From contig NC_083602.1 in assembly GCF_029168945.1 (NCBI RefSeq), positions 69,584,600-69,648,599 of the forward strand: a stretch of DNA of 64,000 nucleotides, given 5' to 3'. Positions 21,600-32,854 of this stretch are shown here, piece by piece. The stretch's first letter is position 1, and each line of letters opens with the position of its first letter. The position numbers and the translations under genes are program-made. The stretch is from Cannabis sativa. Lineage: Eukaryota > Streptophyta > Magnoliopsida > Rosales > Cannabaceae. The notes beneath the pieces were generated by a model that was not told where the DNA came from, did not search any database, and saw only the letters and a list, made by a program, of their open reading frames with translations.

Positions 21600-22730
21600 C
21601 TTTCACAACAGATTGAACCAGCAATAAGAACAATCCAAAAACAGTTAAGCAATGATGCTTTAGTTTTTGAATCATGTGTTCTAGAGAATGATAAATCCAT
21701 CTGGATTCTTGATTCTGGATCTACAAACCATGTCTGTTTGCTTGAAAACTGGAATTATTTAAAATCTGGAGAGTTGAAACTTAAAGTTGGTAATGGCGAA
21801 ATGGTATCGGTTAGAGCTAGAGGAAAAGCCAAACTCAAGTTTCAGAACAGAATTTTGGATTTGGACAATGTCTTATTTATTCCAAATTTAAGTAGAAACT
21901 TTATTTCTGTTTCATGCTCACAGTTGCAACAATACAAATTAGATTTTTTGAGTTCTAGTTCTATCATTTCTAGAAATGACATTCAAATTTGTGTTGCATC
22001 TATGGAACATGGGCTTTATGTTCTAAGACCAGATGAACCATTTGCGCTGAACAACGAATTGCTTAAAGTAGCTAAACCTAGAAACCACAAAAAGCAAAAG
22101 ATCGATAATGAAGATGAAACATATCTATGGCACTTACGTCTTGGTCATATAGGCTATGAAAGACTTCACAGGTTAACCAAAGGTGGTCCATTGAAAAATG
22201 TCACCTTAAGTGAATTACCAGTTTGTGAATCTTGCCTAGAAGGAGAAATGACAAAACATTCTTTCTCTGCAAAGGGAGAGCGAACCAAGGAACCACTAGG
22301 CATAGTGCATTCAGATCTTTGTGGACCACTGAATGTCAAAGCTAGAGGTGGTTATGAGTACTTTGTCACTTTCATCGACGATTACTCTAGATATGGTCAT
22401 ACTTACCTTATGCATAAGAATTCTGAAACGTTTGAAAAGTTTCAAGAGTTTCTAGCATTGGCACAAAACCAATTGGGTAAAACTTTAAAGATCTTGCGAA
22501 CTGATAGGGGTGGAGAATATATGGATATGCAGTTCAAAGATCATTTATTGAACTTGGCATTGAATCCCAGTTGATTGCCCCTAGCACTCCACAACAAAAT
22601 GGAGTTGTAGAAAGAAGAAATTGCACACTTTTGGAAATGGTTAGGTCCATGCTTAGCTACTCAACTCTACCTACGTACTTCTGGGGATATCCTATTTAGA
22701 TGGAAACTGACATTTTAAATGTTGTTCTAA
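21600..22730 (+). pseudogene. pol: copia pol: aspartic protease and integrase
   Basis: First part of an Angela-like copia pol. The aspartic protease has WILDSGSTNHVC with DSG at 21711-21719. The GAG-pre-integrase zinc-binding region has LWHLRLGHIG (about 22126) and CESCLEG (about 22225), so both His and both Cys are kept. The integrase core has IVHSDLCGPL (Asp at 22314) and RTDRGGEY (Asp at 22503). The catalytic Glu, in NGVVERR at 22610, lies in another frame after an indel near 22550. The open stretch 21738-22574 is the longest in the window's copia copies. Spacing between the second Asp and the Glu is close to the usual D-35-E. The protease active site and the core aspartates are present, but the frame is broken. 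Confidence 0.92.
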
Positions 22731-24814
22731 CTAAATAAGTTCCTAAGACACCTTCAGAATTATGGAATGGTCGTATACATAGTTTACGCCATTACAGAAT
22801 CTGGGGGTGCCCTGCTCATGTCTTAAGAAAGAAAGATGGCAAACTTGAAAAGGAACTGATGTTTGCATGTTTGTTGGAAATTCTAAAGAGACTAGGGGTG
22901 GACTATTTTATAGTCACAAGGATGATAAAGTGTTTGTTTCCACGAACGCCCCTTTCATTGAAGATGACTGTATTAAGAATTTCAAGCCACAAAGCAAAGT
23001 AGTATTGGAGGAAATACTTTTAGATATAACTCCTTCTAATGTTCCATCCTCTTCTACTCAAGTAGAGGGCAATCCCACTTCCTCGGTTGAACCTTTGCAA
23101 GTTGATACAACCGAGAAATCTACCACTAATGTTCCTTTTCAGAAGATCAGGGCTCCTCGTCGTAGTAGGAGGGTTTCCACAAAACCATCTCGTTATGGCT
23201 TGAATGGTGAAATCAATATGGTCGTTGGTGACGGTATTGATGACGATCCATTAACCTATAAATAGACAATGGCAAGTCCGGAACAGAAACAATGGTCAGC
23301 CGGCATGGATTCAGAAATGGATTCCATGAAAAAGAACAAAGTCTAGGAATATGTAGACACACCTGATGATTATCGTTCAATTGGATGTAAGTGGGTCTAC
23401 AAGAAGAAAAGAGGTGCTGGAGGCGAAGTCGAAACTTTCAAAGCTAGACTGGTCGCTAAGGGTTATACCCAAAGAGAAGGTGTGGACTATGAGGAAACTT
23501 TTAGTCTGGTCGCCATGCTCAAATCCATTCGAATTCTTCTCTCCATAGCTGCCGCTTTCGATTATGAAATTTGGCAAATGGATGTCAAGACAGCTTTCCT
23601 TAATGGAATTCTTGAAGAAACCATCTATATGGAGCAACCAGAAGGCTATGTTCTTCCAGGGCAAGAAAAAAAAAGTTTGCAAACTTAATAGGTCCATTTA
23701 TGGACTTAAGCAAGCTTCTCGCTCTTGGAACAAAAGGTTTGATTAAATAATCAAGACCTACGACTTTCAAAAAAATGAAGATGAACCTTGTGTTTACCAA
23801 CTCAAGGATAATCAAGTGGTAGTATTCCTAGTCCTTTATGTTGATGACATTTTGATTATTGGCAACAATATCAAGAAAATGACTGACATCAAGGAATAGC
23901 TTGACACTCAATTCGAAATGAAAGATTTGGGTGAAGCTGCTTATGTTCTTGGTATTCAGATCATTAGAAACCGGAAGAACAGATCCCTTGCTCTCTCTCA
24001 TACAACCTACATTGATAAGGTTTTGGAGAGATTCTCAATGAGCAATGCCAAAGAGGCACAGATGCCTTCTAGATTTGGTATCCGTCTATCTAAGGAATGG
24101 TGTCCCACTGATCCTCAAGAGATAGAGGACATGAGAAGGGTTCCTTATGCTTCACCAGTTGGGAGTCTGATGTATGCAATAATATGCACTAGACCTGACA
24201 TATGCTACGCACTAGGAATTGTGAGCAGGTATCAGACAAACCCAAGAGAGGAACATTGGACTGCAGTTAAACATATTCTGAAATATTTGAAAAGTACTAG
24301 GCATTATGTGTTAGTCTACAAGGGTGGTGCTTTAAATCCTATAGGCTATACCGACTCAAATTTTCAGGCTTGTCTTGATGACAGAAAGTCTACATCTGGG
24401 ATGGTTTTTACTCTTGGGGTGGAGCAGTTGTTTGGAGAAGCGCTAAGCAAACTGTAATATCAGACTCTACCATGGAGGCCGAGTACATAGCTGCCGCTGA
24501 GGCTGCTAAGGAACTTGTTTGGCTAAGAAAGTTCTTCTCAGGACTTGGTGTTGTTCCTGGAATGGAAAAACTACTAGTTTTACTTTGTGACAATACTGGT
24601 GCTATAGCCAATAGTAAAGAGCCTCGAAGCCACAAGAGAAGTAAACACATAGAGAGGAAATACCACATCAACAGAGAATATGTGGCAAGAGGGGACGTAC
24701 TGGTGGAGAAAGTGGACACTGAAGACAACTTAGCTGATCCATTCACCAAAGTATTGACTGCAACTACGTTTGAAAAGCACAGATTGAATTTATGATTAAT
24801 TGAAATGTACTGAT
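22731..24814 (+). pseudogene. pol: copia pol: reverse transcriptase and RNase H
   Basis: Integrase tail and linker (22731-23265, partly open), then the RVT_2 reverse transcriptase. Visible motifs are KWVYKKKRGA, ARLVAKGYTQ, VDYEETF, QMDVKTAFLNG (first Asp) and YVDD at 23837-23848. RNase H follows with GYTDSNFQACLDDRKSTSG, STMEAEYIAA and RSKHIERKYH, and the frame ends near 24795. There are stops at about 23344, 23743 and 23898, several fitting C-to-T or G-to-A changes. One frameshift falls in the run of nine A near 23670 and another near 24415. All catalytic motifs are legible, so decay is moderate. The sequence stops at about 24814, before the usual polypurine tract and 3' LTR, where an unrelated gypsy LTR begins. 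Confidence 0.93.
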
Positions 24815-26665
24815 TATAACGCCCCAATTTCCTGAGACGTCACACTTACTAGTCCGTTTAAAACCATTTAAGATAAAAATAATAAAAGACTTCTTTAATA
24901 AAAATAACTAAGCATGAGATCTCATTATTTTTAAAACAAAACATTTATTTATTCATAACCTTTAAAAATATAAAGCCTGACAAAATTATTTGAATCATAA
25001 TCTTTAACGAAATATTTTTAAACCAAAACATCGTGACAATCCCCTAACATGTAATTCATGCCTCGAGCTTGCTATCCTCACTGTTTAGTTTTTCCTTTAC
25101 TTGCACACAGAGTACCCGTGAGCTAATGCCTAGTAAGAAGAGCTATGTAGGACATAACCCCCAACTAGATAACATAATCATAAGTATAACAATATCACAA
25201 CATTAAATCAATTCATACCATGCTAACATACATATATCAACATATCATATCACGTATTATTCTCACATACAATATAACATCATATCACAGTGTACTCTTA
25301 ATGCATGCTATACTCACACACATAACACACAGTATCTTATCGCACATTGTCCTCACATACGATAATCTACTCCCACTCATGTTGATCAGACATGAAGTGT
25401 AACCTACCCTGCCTTGTGCTGTTCTCACACTCGACATCCAATAGGGTAATCCCTTATCACAAGTTGTACCCACCCATGATAGGATAACCTGCAAGTAAAC
25501 CCATACAAGCAGCCAAAAATATATCCTACAGTGCTATGCTCATACCAGCAGCAGAAAACCTATCCTATAAGTGTTATTTTCACACAAACAGTCAAAAGCC
25601 TTATCACTATCACACACTATAACATTAGCATAAAATGACAATTCACATAAAACATGTAAATACAATCCCATAATGCAGTTGTATGTTTTAACATACAGCC
25701 TGTGCACATATGTCCACTCTTCTTACCTCAGTTGTTGAGAACACCTTTTTGCTACTTCAAGCACCTCAATGAATTTTCTTGTTGAGAATAAGATCCTAAA
25801 TATTTATTAACACAACAATACACTCAAAATACATTCAAGTATGAATCTTTGTACTCATACAGAAACCTATGTAAAAATACGTAACACATAAGCCAATTTT
25901 ACTTGCATGCCACACCATACATAATCATTTATCATTTTGATTCACACAAACACATTGCATGTACTCACATGAATATTTTCAACGTAAAACATGACCTCAT
26001 ACAAACACTTTTTACGTAAAATTTTACTAATAAAATATCATTTATTAATAAAATATACAAATATGTAATTATTTACCAAAATCAGAAGCTAGCATATTTC
26101 TTAATCATTTATACAAATTATAAAAGTAATTAAATCCATCTAGAAACATGTACAATTTATTATCCATATTTATGTACTAATTTTCACTTGAAATTACATA
26201 TAAAATTCTAACTAATTAAATAACTAAAACAACAAAACATCTCAACCTAGTCTAAAATTTATTTCATAGACTAGAATTATATTGTAACATCATATTGACA
26301 GTTCTCAAACAGTGAACACAATTTTTAATATTTATTCTATTTAAAACCTAATTAAATAGTTAATTAGTCACAAATAATTATAATAAATACCTACAGTAAC
26401 CAATAAATTATAAAACTCTTTTTGTTTCGTTCCATAGATAGTAAATAGCATTACAAAAATATATTTTACTGTTTTAGAATCACTTAACTATTTTTCATAA
26501 ATATTTTAAGTATTAACTAAATAAATTCATGAAAAATACAAAAATGATCGAAAACCAAATCTAACCATTCTAACACAGTTAATAGTCTGTATTAAGCCCT
26601 AAATAATTAACTTTCAATTTTTTGAACAACCTAGGTATTTTTCATAATTAAATTTAGAAATAACA
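24815..26665 (-). mobile_element. Chromovirus (Tekay-like) gypsy LTR fragment
   Basis: On the minus strand the segment ends in ATTGGGGCGTTATA, close to the GGGCGTTACA end of the gypsy LTR at 42903. It also has the AGTAAAGGAAA-type block near 25090 that the 3' end of that LTR has at about 42562. Its body is AT-rich and not coding. The minus-strand start (expected TGTAATGACC) is not recognisable, so the right boundary, placed where the Tat pol reading begins, is uncertain. No matching 5-bp duplication was found. It replaces the 3' end of the copia element and the 5' part of the Tat element, so a rearranged or truncated LTR is likely. Confidence 0.55.
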
Positions 26666-27292
26666 GGAAGATTGATAATTCGGTCGTTTGAACTGGGGCA
26701 GTTAGACATAACATACCATCCTCGAACATCCATCAAGGGCCAAGCTTTGGCTGACTTCTTGATAGAAGGTATAACTCCAGAAGAAGTTCCACCTGATCAG
26801 CGAGACGCAGAAACATGGAGGTTATACGTGGATGGCGCATCCAACGAGCAAGGTTCGAATGCATGGGTAATATTAATATCGCCAAAAGGCTTTAAGTTTC
26901 ACTATGCTCTGAGGTTCCAATTTGACGCATCCAATAATAAGGCTGAGTATAAAGCCTTAATTGCTGGCTTAAAGATAGTAGAGGCATTGAAAGTCAAAAA
27001 TCTCATTTGTCATAGTGATTCGTAGTTAATCGTAAACCAGGTCCTCGGGGAATACTAGGCAAAAGGCTTAAAAATGGCGAAGTATTTAGAGAAAGTTCGA
27101 AAGAACTTGGAAAGGTTCGATTACTTTAAAATAGAACAAATTCTGAGAGAACAAAACTCCAATGCCGATGCCTTAGCAAAACTGGCCTTATAGAATGACC
27201 TGGATGAATTGAATCTAGTTCCGGTAGAGATGCTGAGCGAGCCAAGTATATGTGAAATTGAAGACGTTGAGATGATAGATAGCTCTCCAACA
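26666..27292 (+). pseudogene. pol: Tat-lineage gypsy pol: RNase H
   Basis: Starts inside the RNase H region with IIRSFELGQLDITYHPRTSI and KGQALADFLIEG, a link typical of Tat-type gypsy elements. The RNase H core follows: WRLYVDGASNEQGSNAW with the first Asp, NNKAEYKALIAGL with Glu, and CHSDS with the next Asp, then NSNADALAKLA. In-frame stops follow CHSDS (near 27023), GEY (near 27055), KLAL (near 27190) and SSPT (27292). At least two look like Gln-to-stop changes. The N-terminal pol (protease, RT) and gag are missing, cut by the preceding LTR fragment. Confidence 0.88.
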
Positions 27293-27295
27293 TGA

Positions 27296-28525
27296 ATGAC
27301 ACCTATTATCAACTATTTACACGATGGTCAACTTCCAAATGACAAAAACGAGGCGCGAAAACTATTGTATTCAGTGCCTCGCTACACAATGATCGAAGGC
27401 AAACTATATAGAAGAGGGTATTCAATGCCCCTACTTTGGTGTGTTCTTCCTACAGAAGCAAATGAAATCATTAGAGAAATTCATGAAGGCTTCTGTGGGG
27501 ATCATGCAGGCTGGCAAAGTCTGTCTGAAAAGATCATTAGACAAGGATATTACTGGCCAACGATTAATAAGGACACACACGAGTTTGTCAGGAAATTTGA
27601 TAAGTGTCAGAGGTTTTCACATATACCTCGTGTACCGCCAATAGAACTTAGAATGATTACCTTACCCTACCCATTTGCTATATGGGGGATCGACCTAATT
27701 GAGGCATTACCCACTGGGCGAGGAGGAGCTAAGTATGCAGTAGTAGCAGTCGACTTCTTCACTAAATGGACGGAGGCCGAGCCCATCTTCTCCATAACCT
27801 GCAAGAAAGTCATTGACTTTGTCGTCAAGAACATTATCTGTAGGTTTGGAATTCCCATGAAGATAGTATCTGATAATGGAACCCAATTTGATGGTGACTT
27901 GTTCACTGAATTCTGCGAGAGAAATAAAATTATCAAAAGCTTCTCGTCAGTATCCAGGTCTCAGGCAAATGGACAAGTGGAAGCCGTTAATAAAACCCTA
28001 AAGGATACTATCAAGAAGAAGTTAGACGTTGCCAAAGGCAGATGGGTTGACGAGCTACCTCAGGTGCTCTGGGCCCACAGAACTACCAAGAAAACAGCTA
28101 TGGGACACACTCCTTTCTCGCGAGCATTTGGCTCGGAAGCAATACCGCCTGTTGAAGTGAACATATCGACTCACAGAAGAGTTTATAATCAAGAAGAAAA
28201 CCAGGAACTTTTAAAATTGTCCTTGAATCTACTTGAGGAAAAATAAACTGAGTCGCAAATAACTAACGCAGCATACCAACACCGAGTTACAAGAGACTTC
28301 AACAAAAAAGTCAAGAAAAGACTATTCAATGTTGGAGACCTGGTGCTAAGACGAGTCTTTGTAAATACGAGAGATGCATCAGCTGGAGTGTTCAATCCGA
28401 ATTGGGAGGGTCAATATGTCATTGAAGCAATAGTTGGAGTCAGAGTCTATAAATTGGCTCGACTCAACGACTCGCTAATAAAAAACTACTGGAACGTAGA
28501 ACATTTGCGACCCTACTACCAATAA
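27296..28525 (+). pseudogene. pol: Tat-lineage gypsy pol: integrase
   Basis: A nearly open integrase. The zinc-binding part starts with IHEGFCGDHAG (His, His), and its CxxC end reads KFDKCQRF, so the first Cys has become Phe. The catalytic core has WGIDLIEALP, VSDNGTQFDG and QVEAVNKTL, i.e. the D, D and E residues are all present. The stretch WAHRTTKKTAMGHTPF follows. A stop after NLLEEK (28246) separates the C-terminal part (DLVLRR, NPNWEGQYVIEA, WNVEHLRPYYQ), which ends at 28525. This ending is typical of the Tat lineage. Apart from the stop and the lost Cys it is well preserved. Confidence 0.93.
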
Positions 28526-28816
28526 ATAAATGATGTAACTCGCATTACTGATATAAACTTTAAACTTCAGTTATGAATAAAGAGAATCATTTATATTAAG
28601 TAATTACAAAGTTTCATTCTTTAAAAATTACTTAAGGGGCATTTATGTATGATTAACCGTAATTCATTTGGAAATACATTGTATAATGCAAACCCGTCAT
28701 TTTAATTTTTTTTTTTTTGAAATTCAAAGGTTCTCGACTAAACCTCTTTAACAAAAGTGGAGTCGAACCGTTATAACTCCCTGACCAAACCTTTTTGATG
28801 AGAGAGGGGTCGAACC
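28526..28816 (+). other. Tat element region downstream of pol
   Basis: Non-coding, AT-rich. It has a small repeat of the type TCGACTAAACCTCTTTAAC ... GGAGTCGAACCGTTATAAC. The last five bases (GAACC, 28812-28816) resemble GAATC at 43019-43023 and are taken as a diverged target duplication of the 28817-43018 insertion. The region resumes at 43019. Confidence 0.7.
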
Positions 28817-29127
28817 TGTTGGGATTTTATGCCCTAAATAAAAACCATTTCAATCTAATCTGATTTGTTATCTATATAAGATTAAAAGTCATTTATGTTT
28901 ACATGTTTATGGTTTAATATATACAAAATCTGTTAAATCTAGAACATATAGTCATTCACAATTATAGTGATGTCAATACAGTGGAATGTGATTGTGATTA
29001 TATGCTTCAAAAGACAATGTCCCTGATTCATCAGTGCACTGGATTTACACTGATGGGATAATCAGCGATAAAGTATACTTACACTTTGGATAAAGTATAC
29101 TTACACCTTGGATAAGTGTTATGTTCA
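28817..29127 (+). repeat. Truncated Angela-like LTR
   Basis: Begins TGTTGGGATTTTATGCCC and follows the LTR for about 310 bp, then passes into internal element sequence at GTTTAAACAAGTAATGGAT. The rest of the LTR, the PBS and most of the interior are deleted. A 28-29-bp local duplication (GATAAAGTATACTTACAC-type) lies at about 29068-29125. It belongs to a more diverged subfamily that also includes 30702-43018. Confidence 0.8.
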
Positions 29128-30148
29128 TTATTAGTTTAAACAAGTAATGGATAATTAGAATAAGGAACTAAGAAGTAAAGCCGAGAAAACAATGGTTAAA
29201 ACCATTCATATGGAGTAACTAAAAAGTTTTCTATTACAAGGACACGAAATAAATTTTTGGATAATAAGTCTATTCAATGGACTTGACAAAACTTTCTGAT
29301 CCTAGTATCATAGGTTTGAGATTATCTAAACCTATGCTTGTGGTATGTCTGGTAATTTATTTACTCTAGTGCAAGCAACTTACTTTAGTAAAATATTGAA
29401 GCATTTTTCTAATGGCTAATTCTAAAGGAAGCCTTTTGGCTCCTAGACATAGAGTTTATCTAAGGAACAATTTCAACTATTCTAGAAAAGATAAAAGTCA
29501 TGAAAAGAATTCTTTAAGTATCAACAGTGAGAGGTCTCATGTATGCTTTGGTATGCATTAGACGAGACACGTGCTATTGAGTGAGAGTTATGAGTAATTA
29601 TTAGTTAGGAGAGAAACATTGGAGGACATTCAAATAAATCTTACCATAAAAAGAGAAATTATATGTAAGTCGATAATGGTGGTATTTTAATACTCTTAGA
29701 CTACACCAAATTACTCTGGGGGTGGATCAGTAATTTTTGGAAAAGACTAAAAATCTTTCTAAAGTCTCTAACTCTACCAGTGAGACTGAATGTTAGAGTG
29801 GCCCAGAAGGCTACTAGATAATTATTCAACCTATGGAAAGTTCTACATAGTTTTTGGCGTTATTCCAGTCATGGATTAACTGCTAGTTTTACTTCCTAAT
29901 AACACAGATTTAGTTGCCAAATAGTAAAGAATGCAATACCCTAAGAGTAGTAAACATATAGAAAGGAATTTCACAATATCAAAGATTTTGTGACTAAGGA
30001 GATGTAATGGTGGAGAAAGTTTGTATTGAATACAACTTGTCAGATCCTAATACAAAGATAGTACTGCATACTACACTTGATCTGGACATCAAGATGGTGC
30101 AATTAATTAAAATGCACTTTTAATTTTATATTAGTGGAAGTGGGAGTT
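29128..30148 (+). pseudogene. Fossil copia pol 3' end with polypurine tract
   Basis: Same decayed pol family as 14370-15070 and 63370-64000. Recognisable parts are the CTATGCTTGTGGTATGTCTG stretch near 29330, the GTGAGAGGTCTCATGTATGC block near 29530 and the RNase H tail near 29750-30060. It ends with AGTGGAAGTGGGAGTT at about 30133-30148, a normal polypurine tract just before an LTR. Stops occur throughout, so no product is expected. Confidence 0.75.
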
Positions 30149-30701
30149 TGTTGGGATTTTATGCCCTAAATAAAATCTATTTCAATATAATCATATTTGC
30201 TAATTAATAAAAGATCAGAAATCATTTTATGTTGCATGGTTCACATGATTACTTTCATGATTATATGTTTATTGTATAAATTTTTATTGAATCTAGAACA
30301 TATAGTTATTCATAATTATACTGTTGTCAACACAGTGAAAAATAATAATGATTACATCTTTCAAAGTTTAGTCCCATGATTTATCAGCACACTGGATTTA
30401 CACTGACATGATAATCAGCAATAAAGTTTACTTACACCTTGGATAAGTGGTTTGTCCTTTCCAGGGCATTGGCAAAGTATGCTAGTATCGGATGTGTGGA
30501 GTATACATCAGGCTGGACCAATATTGATATTGGATAAGATATCATAAACATACCATTGTATCTTCCTAAGTCAATATCACTTAGTTGATCTTAGATGAAT
30601 AGATCTTAATCTTGAGATGGTTAGGTTCTGGATTAAATGTATTATTCATGTTCTTTGACTTGTTCGTTAAAGTTCACCAAGTGGATCTTCCCAATACTTA
30701 C
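30149..30701 (+). repeat. Angela-like LTR fragment (first of two in tandem)
   Basis: Begins TGTTGGGATTTTATGCCC directly after the polypurine tract and runs for about 550 bp to CAATACTTAC. A second LTR then starts at 30702. The remaining 1.3 kb of this LTR is missing. It is diverged from the neighbouring LTR. Confidence 0.8.
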
Positions 30702-32456
30702 TGTTGGGATTTTATGCTCTAAATAAAACCCATTTCAATTTAATATGATTTGTTATCAATATAAGATTAGAAATCATTTATGTTTACAAAATCTGATTTT
30801 ATGCAAATTCATGTTTATGGTTTAATGTGTACAAAATCTGTTAAGTAAATATAGTTATTCACAATTACAGTGATGTCAACACAGTGGAAGGTAATTGTGA
30901 TTATATGCTTCAAAGGTTAATGTCCCTTGATTCATCAGTGCACTGAATTTACACTGATGTGATAATCAGGGATAAAGTATACTTACACCTTGGATAAGTG
31001 TTATGTTCTTTCCAGAACATTGGCAAAGTATGCTAGTTTCGGATGTATGGAGTATACATTGGACTGAGACCGATATTGATCTTGGTAAAGATATTATAAT
31101 CTTACAGTTGTATCTTTCTGAGTCAATATCACTGGTTGATCTTAGATCAAAAGATCTTAATCCTGACATGCTTATGTTCAATCTCAGAAGTGCTATTCAT
31201 GTTCTTTAATTTGTTAGTTAAGCCTACTTTTTGGTCAGGGTGATACGTACATTTTAGGAACATGATAGTACAATTGAGTGGGAGAGCTAAACATAGATAT
31301 GGAATCTATAGCTTCTATCATGACATAGAAGTGAAACGATGATTTCCTTCGAGCTTGGCTTAATAGAGATAAATGGAAGAGCTCTTGTTTCAGTGATGAT
31401 ATTAGCTCATTGAAACATCATTTATAGGAAGCTAAGTGTTTTAAGGATAAAATACATTGAGGGGTGAAACGGTAAATTTATCCCTACTCGGTGTAAATCA
31501 TCTATAGAGGATCTTTGATTATTGAGATTAGAACGATGGTTAAATGTTTATAGCGTATCTATATCGTGGAACATATAGAGCGTTCTATATGACTGAGAGT
31601 GAAATTCCAAGTTCTATGTTGGATGCAATAAGGAATTATTAAGTTAGGTAATTTAGTTGGTAAATTCTAGTTCTGCTTATTGGAAGCTCGGTTGTATAGG
31701 CCCATGGTCCCCATACTAGTTGAGACCATACTTCTTGTAAGACTCAGTTAATTGATTTTAATTAATCAATTATAATTCTAAAATTAGATTATGTCTAGTT
31801 TATGAATTTTCACTAAGCAAGGGCTTAATTGTGAAGAAAAGAGATTCTATGTTTTATTTGTTAATTAAGAAACTTTATTAAGTCTAATTAATAAATATAT
31901 TAAATAAAAATTTTATTTGATAATTAATTTTAATTATTAAATAAATAGTTTTGGCATTTAAGTGGTTAGAATTGGAAAAATGATATTTTTGAGAAAATAA
32001 GGAAAGATTGTTATAAAATGAAAAATTCCAAGTGGGGCCTAAACATCATATGGCCGGCCACTAGGGAAGGAATTCCCATTTAATTTCTTCATTATTTTAA
32101 TGCCTAATAATTCGTAACCTAAACCTAGGTGGTTTCCTATAAATAGATAGTGATGGCTCACACTTAAAGATGATGAAAAGTCACCTTCAGAATAAAATTT
32201 CTTGAGCCTTCTTCTTCAATTATTTTCGAACCAGCCCCTCTTTTTCTCTCTTCATATTTTCATACCTTGAGTGATAGAGTGAGTGCCCACACACATCAAG
32301 TGGTCTCAATCATAGTGTGTAAGACTGTGAAGAATCAAGAATCAAGAGAAGGACATTCGGGCTCAGATCTTGGTGATACCCTGCTACAGACAGGATACAA
32401 GGGTTAGAGATCTGAGTGGAAGGAGCCATTAATATTCTTCTGCACCCACTGTAAGG
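30702..32456 (+). repeat. Angela-like LTR, left part (interrupted by gypsy element)
   Basis: Begins TGTTGGGATTTTATGCTC. It contains the GTGGGAGAGCTAAAC block near 31280, the GGCCGGCC block near 32054 and TATAAATA at 32138-32145. It is interrupted at 32456 by the gypsy insertion. The last five bases TAAGG (32452-32456) recur at 42904-42908, where the LTR continues to CCAACA at 43018. Confidence 0.9.
32138..32145 (+). promoter_or_regulatory. TATA box of Angela-like LTR
   Basis: TATAAATA in TTTCCTATAAATAGATAG, the conserved promoter position in this LTR family. Transcription from it would run into the inserted gypsy element. Confidence 0.5.
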
Positions 32457-32851
32457 TGTAATGACCGCTCTAGTAATATGGATTAGAAAAGGCAATTAGC
32501 ACTAATTTTTATTATTTTATTATTATTTGTGAATTAAATTTAAATGTGGACCCCAATATTTAGAAATAAATATTAGAGTTATAATTTCTCAATTTCGGAG
32601 ATTTTATTAAACTCTAGGGGTATTATCTAGCTTGTATGTGCAATATGTTATTTTTGTAATTTTTGTTTGGCGACAACGGAAAATGCGATGGATGGCTAGA
32701 TTGATCACATGGGTAAGTTTAGAACCTTATTTCATAGTGGGAAATATTTTTGAGAAAATAAATTATCGGGATTGAGCGGGGTTATGGAATTTGACCATTT
32801 TACCCCTAGTTTCAAAACTACCCTAGTTTTAAGTCTAAAGGGCATTTTAGT
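32457..32851 (+). repeat. Truncated 5' LTR of the gypsy element
   Basis: Nearly identical to 40837-41232 of the 3' LTR; the only clear difference is near 32627. It then jumps from GGCATTTTAG to TATCAGAGCC, which looks like the end of a PBS (TGGTATCAGAGC). About 1.67 kb of LTR is missing. Confidence 0.88.
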
Positions 32852-32854
32852 ATC

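Noticed and set aside
24408..24827. 139-codon minus-strand ORF opposite copia RNase H
   Set aside because: Shadow of the well-supported plus-strand RNase H reading with STMEAEYIAA and RSKHIERKYH.
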